Origin: Ditylenchus dipsaci
Lineage: Eukaryota > Nematoda > Chromadorea > Rhabditida > Anguinidae
Reading direction: 5' to 3'
Assembly (NCBI GenBank): GCA_004194705.1
Contig: SADC01000428.1
Coordinates: 1 to 64,000, forward strand
Length of the DNA stretch: 64,000 bases
Made by a program: the position numbers and the translations under genes. The notes under the pieces were generated by a model. That model did not search any database. It saw nothing but the letters and a program-made list of their open reading frames with translations, and had not been told where the DNA came from. Positions 20,746 to 32,270 of this stretch are shown here, piece by piece (position 1 is the first letter of the stretch; the number at the start of each line of letters is the position of its first letter).

Positions 20746-22546
20746 ATGTCGGTCCACTCAGCCACAACTGGGGCTATCGCTTTCAGTGGCGCCACTATAT
20801 TCTTGTGCTTGCTAGGCATCCTGGGCATCTACCGGGACCTGCAAGGAATCTGGAACGAGCTAGACAATGAGATGGACCAGTTTAAGGTAAGAACTGTTAT
20901 CTAACAGAAGCTGGATCCAGAGTTAATTAATTCTCCGGAAAGATTATGACTATGAACAAGCACCCCCGCTCTTTATTTTCAACTAGGATTTCAGAGTTAG
21001 GGCGATTTTTGATTGACAGCCAATCACCAATGTTTAAGGATTAAAAATTTTAAAAGTTTGTCTGTTAAGTAGAAAATATGTCATATTCAGGGTTGCGAAA
21101 CGTACTTTATTTAAAGATTTGTACTTTGCTCAGGAAACAAAATCTTTAGAAATTTTGAGAATTTTAGTTAAAATATTTATTTTCGGCGCTCAAAACCCAT
21201 GAAAACCCATGAAAAACCCATGAAATAGCACTTTTTGACGAAAAATGGTCGAATTGTACATTATTTGGCCAAATGTACTTTATTTCAAATTTTTAAATCG
21301 CAGCGCCGGTCGGATTACATTTTAAAATACTCCATCGGCGACGAGCATGACACTTGAATTAGACAACCAGGTGTAACAAAGTCAATTTTACAGGATGTCT
21401 CTTTCAGATGATTTGAAATGCCCGTAACTTTTTTTTGGAGCTCTCATAAATTAAATTTTTGAAAGCCCTACAGAGTGAAGTAGTCAAAATTTTGAAAAAT
21501 TGTTTAGCAATTTTATAAGGAATTTTAATTGGAGTTCAGAAATTAAGAAATTACGGACATTTCAAATTAGCTGAAATACTGAACCGACTGAGCCACATAG
21601 TTATTCTTGGAATTTAAAAACTTTTTAAAATTAGGTGCTAACTGATGACTTGTGGAAAGACATGCTGGGCATGGGAGCTGGAACCCCTTCAAACCGTCAA
21701 CGTCGTCAAGCCTATGGTGGTTATGGAGCAAACAATAATGGCGGACCTAGCGGAGGCAGTAATTCCCTGCCTACTGCTTCTGTGGCTACTGGACCACTCA
21801 ATGTAGGGCTTGGAAGTGCTTGCAGTAAATCAATTATAACTTAAATGTAGAAATAAATTCATTTTATAAAACGTTTAGACTGCAACCCCAAAAACGATTG
21901 TCCACCTGGTCCAGCTGGACCAGTGGGAGAGCAGGGTCCTCCAGCTTCCCCAGGCTTGCCCGGCAAAGACGGAATTCCTGGACAGGATGCTCCAGATTTC
22001 CAAAATGCTCCAGCTAAAGGTTGTTTCAACTGTCCCAATGGACCCCAAGGACCCCCAGGAGATGCTGGTCGACCAGGAATGAGAGGAATGCGAGGACCAA
22101 ATGGAACTCCAGGCTTTCCTGGAAGAGATGGAATTCCCGGTGTGCCTGGTGACCAGGGTCCACCTGGAGCTCCGGAGATGATGGCAAGGCTGGAAAGTCA
22201 GGCGAGCATGGAACTGATGGAGAAAAGCAATTGGTCGCAAGGGATCCAGAGGACCACCTGGAGTACAAGGACCAGAAGGACCTCAAGGAGATGCTGGAAA
22301 AGATGGGCCCATTGGGCAAGCTGGTGAGAAAGGACCACCAGGAGCTCCAGGATTCCAAGGTCCAAGTGGACAAGATGGAGAAGAAGGACCTGAGGGAGGT
22401 TTGGGCAAGCCCGGAAAGGATGCTGAGTACTGTACTTGTCCCGCTCGGGATGGAAGTGGTCATAAGACTGGTGGAGGACACAAAGGCTCAGATGCTGGGT
22501 TGGCGGAGGTCAATATGGTCGTCGAAGAGCTGTTTTGGTTCAATAG
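20746..22546 (+). CDS. Cuticle collagen 2
   Basis: Paralogue of the gene at 18,560, same strand. Exons are 20,746-20,886, 21,635-21,824 and 21,879-22,546. Residues 8-28 are hydrophobic; [17 protein letters not shown] is split from [10 protein letters not shown] by a 748-bp intron absent from gene 1; RQRR is at 68-71; then a Gly/Asn-rich linker, cysteines (ACNCNP, GCFNCP) and Gly-X-Y repeats. The Gly frame breaks near 22,172 (one base short in CTCCGGAG), near 22,232 (one base short near AAGCAATTGG) and near 22,495. After the last, [14 protein letters not shown] and a stop follow. As in gene 1 the breaks are single-base. The large intron carries a hAT-type end (CAGGGTTGCGAAACGTAC, 21,088) and a CCGTATTT MITE fragment near 20,965-21,060. 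Confidence 0.85.
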
Positions 22547-22798
22547 AATAAACAAAATTTGAGAAATCATTAAATATTTTGCAAATTTAGTAAGAGCGAA
22601 TTCAAAAAAGCGAGAAATAAATAAATTTTATTGTAAAAATGAGGCTTTTTACTAGCATACAAATTCATGTGAAGAAGTAATTCCTTGCTACCCAAAACAA
22701 AATATCTGACTGTGTGTAGCTCAAAGCTTCAGCCAGTCATTAAGCTATCAATATTTTTACAAAAAATGACCGAAACAAACATTTGATTTAGCGCGTAT

Positions 22799-23221
22799 AT
22801 AGTCGACTTTCGATTTAAAGACATCCCAGAAAGTTCGTTCCCACCTAGGGTCCGACACTTTTTTAGCCCAATTTGATTTTTTTACGATCTTTGTTTTTAC
22901 AGTCTGGTTGCAAATATCGTAAGGATTCCGATTTTGCCGATCGTTTTTTAATAACTAAATAATTTTACTACTCAAAAAGCAAACATTTTGATTTAAGGAC
23001 AGGCTTTTTCGAAAATCACTGTCCTTAAATAGAGGTTTGGCTTTTGAGTAGTAAAATTATTAAGTTATAAAAAACGATCGGCAAAATCGGAATCCTTGCG
23101 ATATTTGCAACCACACTGTCAAAACAAAATAGGTAAAAATTATAAAAAATCGGGCTAAAAAAGTGTCGGACCCTAGGCGGGAACGAACTTTTTGGGGTGT
23201 CCTTAAATCGAGAGTCGACTG
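22799..23221. mobile_element. Tigger-type MITE
   Basis: Ends TAGTCGACTTTCGATTTAAAG (the usual CAG is mutated at the left) and ...AATCGAGAGTCGACTG. Subterminal GTTCGTTCCCACCTAGGGTC and CGGAATCCTTGCGATATTTG motifs and inner inverted ends (AAACATTTTGATTTAAGGAC) match the 10,739 copy. About 240 bp downstream of collagen 2. Confidence 0.85.
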
Positions 23222-24133
23222 TAGCTATTTTGAAGTCGTCAATTTTCAGAAATAAGACAGAGTTTGGAGTCCATTGATATTTGATATTTTGTCTTTCGAT
23301 GAGGGCAAATCAGTTTTTTTCATGAGGAACTCGGTGTTAGTGTATATAAAAGGTTAAATCTACAAACTCTAGGTTAGTAGATGAGCATAAGTTTGCCTGA
23401 AAAAGTTACAGAAAAGTGACTGTATGCCGCGAACAAGAATTGCTGTCGAAACATTTTGGTCAACCATGTTTCCACATTTTTTGACTTTAAGCGCCTTAGC
23501 TTAGTTTTCGATGCTAAATTCAATGAAGGTGTACTGAGAAGGTTAAATATACAAAAATTAGCTCTTAACAAGGCCTGCACACACCACAAAAAGTAAGAAA
23601 TCTTAGCAGATAATTTTGGTAGGTGCTGTAATTCACCTGTTGATCTAGTAAAGTAGTAGTTTTGTTCTGTAGTTTAAAAACATTGATAGTGATAAATTGA
23701 AACAGTGAAATATTCTAAAACTAGACAGTAATATCTTGATTTCAATCCCGCCACAATTTTCCCGCCGAATTAATGCCAGCCTTTTTTGGTGTAAAGAAAT
23801 AAATTGCATAACCTTGAAAGAAAGTGAAGGCTCATCAGTCTTTATTGGTTAACATCTTTATTTTGCTTCCTTCTGTTCGTCACAACCTGAATGCTGTTTT
23901 TATTTGTTGTTGTTAAAACATTCAGCTGAAGATTCTTTTTCTATTCATTTCTGTTTTCGTGCCCTCTAAAGAGGTTTCGCTTTTTTAGAAAAAAAATCTT
24001 ATCTTTCAAAAAAAAATTTCGACAAAATCAGAATCTTTGCAGTTTTTGGGACCAGACTGTCAAAACAGAAGTAGTCGAAAATTTAGAAATCGGGTCGAAA
24101 AGTGCCGGATGCTTAGGGGTTAGAGACATATTA
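23222..24133. other. Intergenic with Tigger-MITE remnant
   Basis: No gene seen. About 23,945-24,115 is one half of a Tigger-type MITE (GACAAAATCAGAATCTTTGC, CCAGACTGTCAAAACAGAA, AAAAGTGCCGGATGCTTAGG) without clear ends. Confidence 0.55.
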
Positions 24134-24287
24134 CCGTATAACCTCTTTTAATCTCCCAGGGGGATTATTTTTCAAGCCCTGAAAAAAATTTTAAAATTGT
24201 AAATCAAAAATGGTCTTAACTCTGAAATCCTAGTAAAAAATCGGGTGGGGATTATTAGAAGGTGTGAGATTAACAGAGGTTATACGG
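24134..24287. mobile_element. CCGTATTT-family MITE
   Basis: Ends CCGTATAACCTCTTTTAATC and the inverse ...AACAGAGGTTATACGG, flanked by TA. The interior TTTTCAAGCCCTGAAAAA and AAATGGTCTTAACTCTGAAA matches 17,948-18,105. Confidence 0.85.
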
Positions 24288-25231
24288 TAGAATACCTTTG
24301 ACAGGTTCCGAGGTGTGCTCTTGTATCTAGGTTCGACCGTAATTATAAAAGTATAAGTATTCTAGTGGAAACATGCAGAAAAAAACATAGAAATGCTTTG
24401 TAAATCGCAAAAGCTCTGTAAATTCTAGTGTAACTAAAGAATTGCAGGCTACATTGTAATTCACAAACAAATCTGCATAAACCCCTAGTAGAGAAAACTT
24501 ATACAGATCTATTGATTCTTGTCTAACTAATCTGACTGACTAATCCTTAGTCTTCTCTTAAAAAAGACATTTATCAAAATAGAAGACAATGAAGCAAAAG
24601 AGATTCTATTGTTGTGTTGTGCCAAAAGTTTCCTTGGCTCACAACAAATAGCCAAGGGGAGTCCACTAGGACTAGAGAACTTTATTCCCTGGGGTGATTT
24701 TTAACAAGCCCTTGCTATTTCTTAGAAAAAGTATTTTTTATCTTTCACATATGCTTGACCAATAGCCTTATCAGCAACACTGATTACTACTTTTTTTTTA
24801 TCAATCTTTGCCCTATTATGTATAAAAATAAAAACAGTTGGCTCTTTTTGTCGTCTATAATTCCCCACTTGATTGATGCCATTTTTATTGCACAACATTA
24901 ACCGCCTGCACTGCATATATATGCTGGTGTGGAATTGGAGCAAAGCCAACCGAAATAGCAGCAGTTGTTTCCCTGCTTGGCAGTTGGAAGACCAAGGAAG
25001 AGGAAAAAGAAGAAATTGTGGGTTAAATGAAAATTAGTGTATCTTGTCAATTCTCTCCTACTAATACCTTTTGTTTTTGTAAAGCAAATTATTAATCTCG
25101 TTTCTTGAATTTCGGTTTTATCTCTTGATATTGTCAAAACAGTAAGACCTGAACATGAATCAAAAGGTGAATCTGAATATTAGTGCCACGTCATCAAAAC
25201 TGCACCACTGTTTTTGTTGTTATATTATGTG
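24288..25231. other. Intergenic
   Basis: No gene or clear repeat structure seen. Open frames on the minus strand (24,722-25,137) lack splice or family support. Confidence 0.5.
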
Positions 25232-25729
25232 CATAGTTGCACGCGAAAAAAAATGGGCGCCGGGCGCACCACCGGGCGCCGGCATCTCAAGAAATTGGCG
25301 CGGGCGCAGAACCGGGCGCCGGCGCCTTCGGCGCCGGCTCTTTTTGGGCGCCGAGCGCAGCACCGGGCGCCGGCATCCCAAAAAATGGGCGCGGGCGCAG
25401 AACCGGGCGCCGAGCTTCTAATAAGTGAATTATATACTAGTAAAAGATTTAGTTTTTTTATTTAACTTCTGCTTTATATATTTTTAGTCCTCAATTAAAT
25501 CTCGATTATAAATTAAAATGGCTTTGCTAAAAATCGATCAAAAAGAGAAAGCTTGTTTTAAACTAAGATGTTATAAAGAAGAGAAAAATGTGGAAAAATT
25601 GGGCACCGGGCGCCGAACCGGGCGCCGGGCTGTATTAAAATCGGCGCCGAGCGCCGGCGCCAGCGCCGGCGCCCTAATTTTTTCAAAAATTTCCGGGCGC
25701 ACACCGGCGCCGGCGCCCGTGCAAGTATG
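25232..25729. mobile_element. hAT miniature with GGCGCC-rich ends
   Basis: 498 bp. Ends CATAGTTGCACG and CGTGCAAGTATG (11 of 12 bases paired), flanked by an exact 8-bp direct repeat ATTATGTG (25,224-25,231; 25,730-25,737), the size typical of hAT elements. Each end carries a dense array of GGGCGCCGG / GGCGCCGGCGCC palindromes (25,252-25,412; 25,598-25,722) around an AT-rich core. GC content changes abruptly at the core. Open frames here are low-complexity artefacts. Confidence 0.85.
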
Positions 25730-25737
25730 ATTATGTG

Positions 25738-26637
25738 AATTAAAATTACAGTCTAACATACAAAGGCTCAACAACACCTCTTTACAAAATAGAATGCTGT
25801 CGCATGGAACTTTGACTGTAAATGTGTAAATTCAGAGAAGCTTTAATGACTTTTGTCTGATATGACCACTCACTCAAAATTTTTAGCTCGTTACTACTAC
25901 TTGGAGATAGTAACTTCTGCACTTCTTTAATTATAATCACCCCCAAAATTTTGAGTTACCTGCCTGGCATATAGAAACTCTGGTGTGCATGCTTTTTCTG
26001 GAGTTACTTTCGAGCGATTTGTGTCCAAGCCACCAAGCCCTTGCGCCCCCGAAGGGGGGGGCAGGGGGCTTGGTCGGTTAGAGATGCGCGCGCAGACTTA
26101 CTTTAGACATAATTCCGAGTAAGACTCTTGATCGAAAATGCATTTTAATAGTCTTTTTCCAATCTACACTAAGAAAAATGTGGTAAATTACCTAAAATGA
26201 CCCTAAAATATCCTAAAAGATTAGTTACCCTCAAGGGTGGGTGGCAAATTTTCTTCGACAAAATTTAATTTTTTTTCACTCAGAACGGGTTAAGACGTGC
26301 TTCTTGAATCGTGTTGTGCAGAAAAAATAAGTTTTGGAGGTAATTTCGGGTCATTTTTAAAAATCTCGAGGATGGGGGGGGGTATTCCAGTAGCGTCAAT
26401 ATCTTTTCAACAACGTCACATTTATCAACAAATCAAAATAGACTCAAAAAAATTAAAAATTCTCTCGACGAGCTACCTATTGATTTATCTAAACTGAAAT
26501 AAAAAATTTTCAATGTCTAATTTATGTTTTAAATTGAGCCCTATCTTTTAAATATTAACAAACTTACAAAACTACATTTTAAATACCGTAGTTTCTATTT
26601 TTTACCTTATTGTCTGTATTTCGCGAAATCATAATTA
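25738..26637. other. Intergenic with dispersed repeat copy
   Basis: 25,960-26,135 is a divergent copy of the dispersed family of 2,600-2,850 (AACTCTGGTGTGCATGCTTT, GGGGGCTTGGTCGGTTAGAG). No gene seen. Confidence 0.5.
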
Positions 26638-26707
26638 CGGTCAACCTTCGATACAACGTACATACAGGGGATCGGCTCTAAGCGTTCCTTATATCGAAGG
26701 TTGACTG
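26638..26707. mobile_element. 70-bp Tigger-type micro-MITE
   Basis: CGGTCAACCTTCGATACAAC and the inverse TTATATCGAAGGTTGACTG with about 25 bp between, flanked by TA on both sides. Essentially a pair of terminal repeats. Confidence 0.75.
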
Positions 26708-27204
26708 TAGATGAATGTATTTTATTTTTCTGTGTGCATAAAGTTGATCCTGAACAATTTTGTCTCATTCTAGCCAAACGACAAGGTCATAAATCAGATG
26801 TGTACATGTCAGCTCAGTGCAATAAATGGACCTCTTGATTCTTGGAAATGTGTCCTCTTAAACCATCCTTGAAGAAGTAAGTTAAAGTCTGTTGTTCTTC
26901 TGGCAATTCCTTGGAAACTACCTCTTTACTTCAGTTTCAACCTTTTATTTAGTTACGGTTCTATTCGTTATACTTCCTGACTCAAAAATGCAGTTTGAAA
27001 TGCAGTTGGCGCTAGTTTCATAATTTCCCTCCCCAATAACTTAGTGTCCCGGACTAAGTGTCATATAGCCCCTCGAGTTCGCTTGAGACAAGACCTAGTC
27101 TGAAACGGTGATTTAGCGCATTCAAAGAAAAAAATTGGAGAGTCTGATATAAGGCCACTCTAGAGACTGTCCAAGGTGGAAGTATGCCGGAGTCCTATTG
27201 TTAA
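26708..27204. other. Intergenic
   Basis: No gene or repeat recognised. Confidence 0.45.
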
Positions 27205-27533
27205 AGGGGTATGCCTACGCTAATAAGAGGTGGTGCGCGGGAATTGAAATATTTTCCTAATTATCTGATCTTCTGTACCGATTTTTGTAACGGACAATAC
27301 TATTTTGACGCAGAAATAGTTTTTTTACCGCAAATATACTTTTTTTACCGCAAATAATTTTGCGACAAATTTGCGGCGAAAAAATAATAAAATCTGCACC
27401 AAAAAAAAGTTTATTTGCGGCAAAAAAAGTATTGCCCTTTTCTTAACTTGGTTTCTAACAAAACGAGGCCTAGAATTTGATTTAGGTAAGATTTTCTTAA
27501 AAACCAAGCCTCATATTAGCCTGGGCATGCCCC
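27205..27533. repeat. Dispersed fold-back with nested Mutator-like MITE
   Basis: Outer arms AAGGGGTATGCCTACGCTAA and GCCTGGGCATGCCCCTT face each other; AAGAGGTGGTGC inside is shared with 31,037-31,260 and 1,830-2,045. Nested at 27,292-27,437 is a palindrome with ends GGACAATACTATTTT / AAAGTATTGCCC, repeated TTTTTACCGCAAAT, and an 8-of-10 flanking repeat (TTTTTGTAAC / TTTTCTTAAC). It resembles the Mutator-like MITE at 7,692. Confidence 0.6.
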
Positions 27534-28346
27534 TTCAAACTGTCATTCTGACTGTCAAATGTGCGAAAATTGACCTTATCCGAAATGGCCTGAATTTCGA
27601 TTTACCCATACACTGCGAGTTTGCTCATTTTTCGCTTATATAGTGCAACTAAAACTTTTGCAAAAATACTCCAATTTTATTGACATCAAACACTGAAAGA
27701 CTAATCAGAACACAAAGCTGAGGTGTATTTTTTAAGAAAAATATAGATAATAGCTTTTTGGGTATAATTTTTCATGCCTCTGTTCAATAGCTCTTATTGT
27801 TTTGTTACTTCAAATCAGTAAAGTGGCTTATAAATGTTTGTATTGGTTGTATTTTTTTTTGTTTCAAAGAGCATCGCCGTTAACGACAATGAAAGATGTT
27901 GAAATTTGAGTTGCAGGAGAAATTACTCACTGTTCTCTTTTCAGATGTTCAAATTTTTTCAAAGGACCATCGTCGCTGATGACAATGGCAATTTCGAGTT
28001 TTTTGAACTTCTGAAGGGAATCTTTTTCACTCCAAAAAATGCGGGGAATTTTTTTTCGAGTAATTTTTTCATTTGCATTTAAAGTAAAATATTCATGTAC
28101 CAGTCGAGAGAAAAACAAATCTACTATTAACAGCTTTTAGCTCAGCGGAAGTACACTGAAACTTCCAATCTGGCATACTGAAGCAACTTTGAGCTGGGAT
28201 TGATTATTGTTCTAAATTTTAAAAAATTCAAAAATATTTTTAACTTTTTTAAAGTAAAAGAGCTGCTCTCTGCGATAAAAAAACTCGAAATTGCCGCTGT
28301 CCTCAACGGTGAGTGCCATTTAAGTTACAAAAATTATATACTAGCC
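27534..28346. other. Intergenic
   Basis: No gene supported. Around 27,866-28,120 there are fragments (CATCGTCGCTGATGACAATG) distantly like the ends of 32,271-32,585. Confidence 0.4.
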
Positions 28347-28557
28347 AAAACAGTACTGCCCTATAACGACCCTATTGACCTTCAGGGGCCATTATTTTTA
28401 GCTTGGTACCTACTATTGTTTTTTTCTTGAAAAGTTACCTCTGTCTGTTATAATTATTTTAACAGTGGGATTATGGTAATTTTCAATAAAAAAACAACAG
28501 GAAGGACCAAGCTAAAAAAAATCCCCCTAAGTTCAAAGGTTACAGGAAGTACTATCC
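28347..28557. repeat. Palindromic repeat
   Basis: ACAGTACTGCCCTATAACGA...TTTAGCTTGGTACCTACTAT returns inverted as AGGAAGGACCAAGCTAAAAA...AGGAAGTACTATCC. Probably a MITE; the ends are too diverged to fix the borders. Confidence 0.5.
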
Positions 28558-30273
28558 CACAACTATAAAAATTTCATCACTTCACATTTTCATTAACTGC
28601 GATTTTTTTACTAAACTTATCAGCATTTTAACAAAATTCATTTTTCCCCCATAAACATTGCTGAAAATAAATTATTTTAAACAACTGTTACAAAGGAACC
28701 AAACTTCAGTTGTTTGTGTAAATTTTTTTTTCTGGGCACACAGGCTGAATTTTCGCTTATTTGCATATTTTTCAGTCAGTTGTTTTGTACACAGTTGTTA
28801 TTGTAACATATTCTTTGACTATGATCTTTTAAAGAAAAATCACTAAATGAACAGGAAATATTTTTGCAGAAAAAGTTTTAGTAGTAAAGGAATTTGCAGC
28901 TGTGAGGGCACACGCAAGAGCCTATAGCTTTTATTTTATCGTATTCTCATTCTAAATACCAAATGATACACTATCAGTCAGAGGAAAAGAAAATGCCAAC
29001 AAAGAAGGAAAAAGACAGCAGAAAGGTTCAGCACGACCAAGAAAAGTATGTTATATGGTGGCAGTAAACAGAATATATCTTTTTAACACTAGTCTGTTGA
29101 TCACACATAAGCTTATCTACTGTTACAATCTTTTTTCACCACCATTTGCTGAGAAAAAAAGTTTCTTACAGAAAATTTTTTTAACATGAAAACAACTGAA
29201 GACTAAAAAATATTTACCTTCAGTAAACGTTAAAGTTTTTATGACTCAATCAAGCCAAATGGGCTTTTAGTTTCATTAAGGAACAAACCCAATATGTGAG
29301 GCAGTATTTGATGTTTTGGCCCTATATGATAATGCGGGGTTTTTTTGCCTTAATTTTTTTCCTCCTCTGTTATTTTTTAAAGATTTTTAGTCATTAGGCT
29401 TAAGCAAGGCTAGGCTAGCGTATGTTAGGACAGACTCAAACGTATTTTAGAAACATGTTCGGGTCCGTTCTAACATACTCTGGCCTACCCTTGCCTAAGC
29501 CTAAAAATCACATTAAGAATCAACACGGGGGAGGGGGTGGCAAGGCAAACCCCCGTTCCTCCCATTGAGGGATAAGGCCGAAGTTTTGTTATGTGATAAA
29601 TCAAAATTAAGTGGCGGTAGCTCCCTAGATTACTAAAATAACGCTCCCTCCTCATTTTCGTCCTACCAAATTTAGTATTCGACATTATTACAATTATAAA
29701 AAATCTTTTTAATAATTGATCTTTTTATGACAAATGGTTTTAAAATATTGTTATGAACTCTGAATTAAAAAAATATTCATTCCAAACACACAAGAATTGA
29801 ACTGTTAGACAAAAAATATCGGGATGATCCTGTCAGTCTGCTCCATTCCTAAGCTGTTAAAAACACTTATTGTAATATGTGTTGCAACAACAGTCCTTAT
29901 CTTTCACAAGATCAGCCGCCGAACACTAACTAAGTGCTTTTTACACTATCCAAGAGTATGCCACAAAAACTAGCTAATATTGTTAGTTTTCTGGCTATTT
30001 TACTTTTGTGTCAGTTTTTGTCTACATTTTTCCTTCTGCTGAACATATTTTATAAAATTGTTACTGAAAATGCAGTCTGGTGTCTGGCTCAGACTTTTTT
30101 GTTTCGAAATATTTTTATCTGCTGTAAATAGAAGAAAAAATGGTTTGGGGTAGACAATGGCATTGTAAATCAAGTTCACAGAAGGATGACTTTTGCGAAC
30201 TCATGGTCTAAGAAATATGCTTTCTTTTGAATATGTTCTTTTTTGCCTTTTCCCTCAAAAAATTAAATACTTA
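28558..30273. other. Intergenic with one hairpin
   Basis: No gene supported. 29,383-29,513 is a hairpin (CATTAGGCTTAAGCAAGGCT and CCTTGCCTAAGCCTAA, inner TATGTTAGGACAGACTC / GTCCGTTCTAACATA), a family with fragments at 9,640, 14,080 and 58,440. Confidence 0.55.
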
Positions 30274-30441
30274 CCGTATATTCTCTAATAATCCCCCACT
30301 CTCTACTAATCCACCACCGCCCACCCCCGCCCCCATTTTTTCGACTAGGATTTCAGAGTTAACGCCATTTTTGATTGACAATTTCCGGATTTTTCGAGGG
30401 TTGAAAAATAACCCCCCATGGGATTAATAGAGAATATACGG
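30274..30441. mobile_element. CCGTATTT-family MITE
   Basis: Ends CCGTATATTCTCTAATAATC and the inverse ...TAGAGAATATACGG, flanked by TA. Interior CTAGGATTTCAGAGTTAACG is the inverse-complement subfamily of 17,948-18,105 and 24,134-24,287. Confidence 0.9.
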
Positions 30442-30718
30442 TAGTTTAGATATTGAGCAATGTTAAAAATGTTGTTCAGTAGTCATCGTCTGTGTCGAGA
30501 TTTTCTAACTGCGGCTACTTTTATTTGAAATTTTCGAAACGGCTTTTGATTTTTGAAACAGTAGATCGTCGTAACAGAATTTCTTGCAATCTTAAAAAAC
30601 ATATTTAGATATGAATTAAATTCATCCTTTGATCTACTTTAGCCATGAATTCTTCGTACGGTGATTGTAGACAAACAAGAAAAATTGGAAAATTTTTTTA
30701 AAGAAGCATGCTGCGTGC

Positions 30719-31028
30719 CAGGGCTGTACCGGATACCAAAAAATATCGGATCGGATATCGGATACCGGATATGGAAAAATATCGGATCGGATATCGGATA
30801 CCGGATATGAAAAAGTGCCGGATATCGGTTATCGGATATCGGATTTCGGATATTTTTGATGAAATTTTGAAAAAAAAATTGAAATTTTTTTTAAATTTCA
30901 AAAAAGTTTAAAAAAAAATTTCCGAAAATTGGCCATTTTTTCGGACATCGGATACCGGATATCGGATGTCAAAAAGTGCCGGATATCGGATATCGGATGT
31001 CGGATATCGGATATCCGGTACAGCCCTG
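30719..31028. mobile_element. hAT MITE with GGATATC tandem repeats
   Basis: 310 bp. Ends CAGGGCTGTACCGGATA and the exact inverse, flanked by a perfect 8-bp duplication CTGCGTGC (30,711-30,718; 31,029-31,036). Subterminal regions are tandem ATCGGATATCGGATACCGGAT units on both sides of an AT-rich centre. The CAGGG start and 8-bp duplication assign it to hAT. It inserted into the dispersed fold-back that continues at 31,037. Confidence 0.92.
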
Positions 31029-31036
31029 CTGCGTGC

Positions 31037-31260
31037 CCATGCTGATAAGAGGTGGTGCCCGGGAATTCAAAAAATTTTCATGAATTTCAAACTTCTGAAT
31101 GAATTTTTCAAATTGGTTTCGAACAAAACTATACTTAAAATTTAATTTTAGGTATAGTTTTGTTAGAAACCAACTTGAAAAATCCGTACAGAAATTCAAA
31201 GATTCAGAAAAAAAATTGAATTTCTAGGCAGCACTTCTTATTAGCGTGGGCGTGCCATTT
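31037..31260. repeat. Dispersed fold-back (GGTGGTGCCCGGGAATT family)
   Basis: CATGCTGATAAGAGGTGGTG faces CACTTCTTATTAGCGTGGGC, with inner AACAAAACTATACTTAAAAT pairing to TAGGTATAGTTTTGTT. Other copies are at 1,830-2,045 and 27,205-27,533. Confidence 0.65.
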
Positions 31261-32270
31261 CAAGTGCATAAACGCACATGGTAGTGGAGTGTATGCTATA
31301 AAGAGCCTGTGGAGCTTAATAAAATCCTGAAGCCCTATGTGATTTTTTACTAATATACCAAAAAAGTCGTGTTTTACGCCGTAGAGACTTTGAACCATTG
31401 AAGTTTTAAAACAACAGTTCGCACAAATAATTGAATTAGTCAGCTAATCATTATTTTATTGAAAAATATTCCAACCAATACCTGCTAAAACATTTCCTTG
31501 ATCTCTATCACCTTTTCACTCTTCTGGTTGTCCTTCTGCTGAAAATTGTAACATTGTAAAAACAGTTGGCTCAAGATGTCTCAATGCCTGAACATATGCT
31601 GCAACATATGTCTGTGGCACAAACTCACAAACAATCCAAATTTACATTGATTTCCAGCCTTTAATACATCTTTTAGCCGTACAGCAATAACTTTGCATAC
31701 AATATTCATATTTTGGGCAAAACATACAGTTTCTTAACCAAAAAAATTGTCTTAAAAGCGCTGCTTACTCATTTGTTGGTGAATCACGCCTCCTTTAAAA
31801 CAACTATATGGGTCTAAATCTTATGCATATAAAATAAGTCTTTAATGTGGTATTTGGCTCAATGTTGCATCACTAAAGTTGTACTTCAAATGACTTTCAC
31901 TATATTTTCAGGGTTCACACTATGGCATGGCTAGAGAAGTAGGACTAATGGAGGTCAGTGGGCAAAATGTTCAGAGGATAGGGGCCACTACTACACCAAC
32001 AGATAGAGCAGTAGGCAGTAGCTGTAGTACAGACAATGGTGCAGACAAATGTAGAAAACAGGTCTGCTTCACACCATTAACTATTGATACTAACTATTAT
32101 TTTCCGAAAAATGAATGTTTATAAAAGGGTTACTTAAAACTAATCTTTTACTTTTTATCATTTTTTGTTAAGAATACTGTAAAAATAAAAAGGCTACTAT
32201 AAAAATGATATAAACTTTTCTAATGTAACAAAAAATAACCGTGTTCAAAAAAAAATCTCTGGAGTTTTTT
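31261..32270. other. Intergenic
   Basis: No gene called. An open frame at 31,927-32,123 follows an ATTTTCAG acceptor, but I recognise no family and no partner exons. Confidence 0.45.

Noticed and set aside
25155..25730. Overlapping Ala/Arg/Gly-rich open frames on both strands
   Set aside because: They are produced by GGCGCC arrays of the hAT miniature; no start context, splice sites or family similarity.
28992..29044. Short ATG exon reading MPTKKEKDSRKVQHDQEK before a GTATGT donor
   Set aside because: Attractive as the first exon of the coiled-coil gene, but 5 kb away with no linking evidence; too short to call.
31911..32123. Open frame after ATTTTCAG acceptor
   Set aside because: No recognisable family, no neighbouring exons; could be chance.
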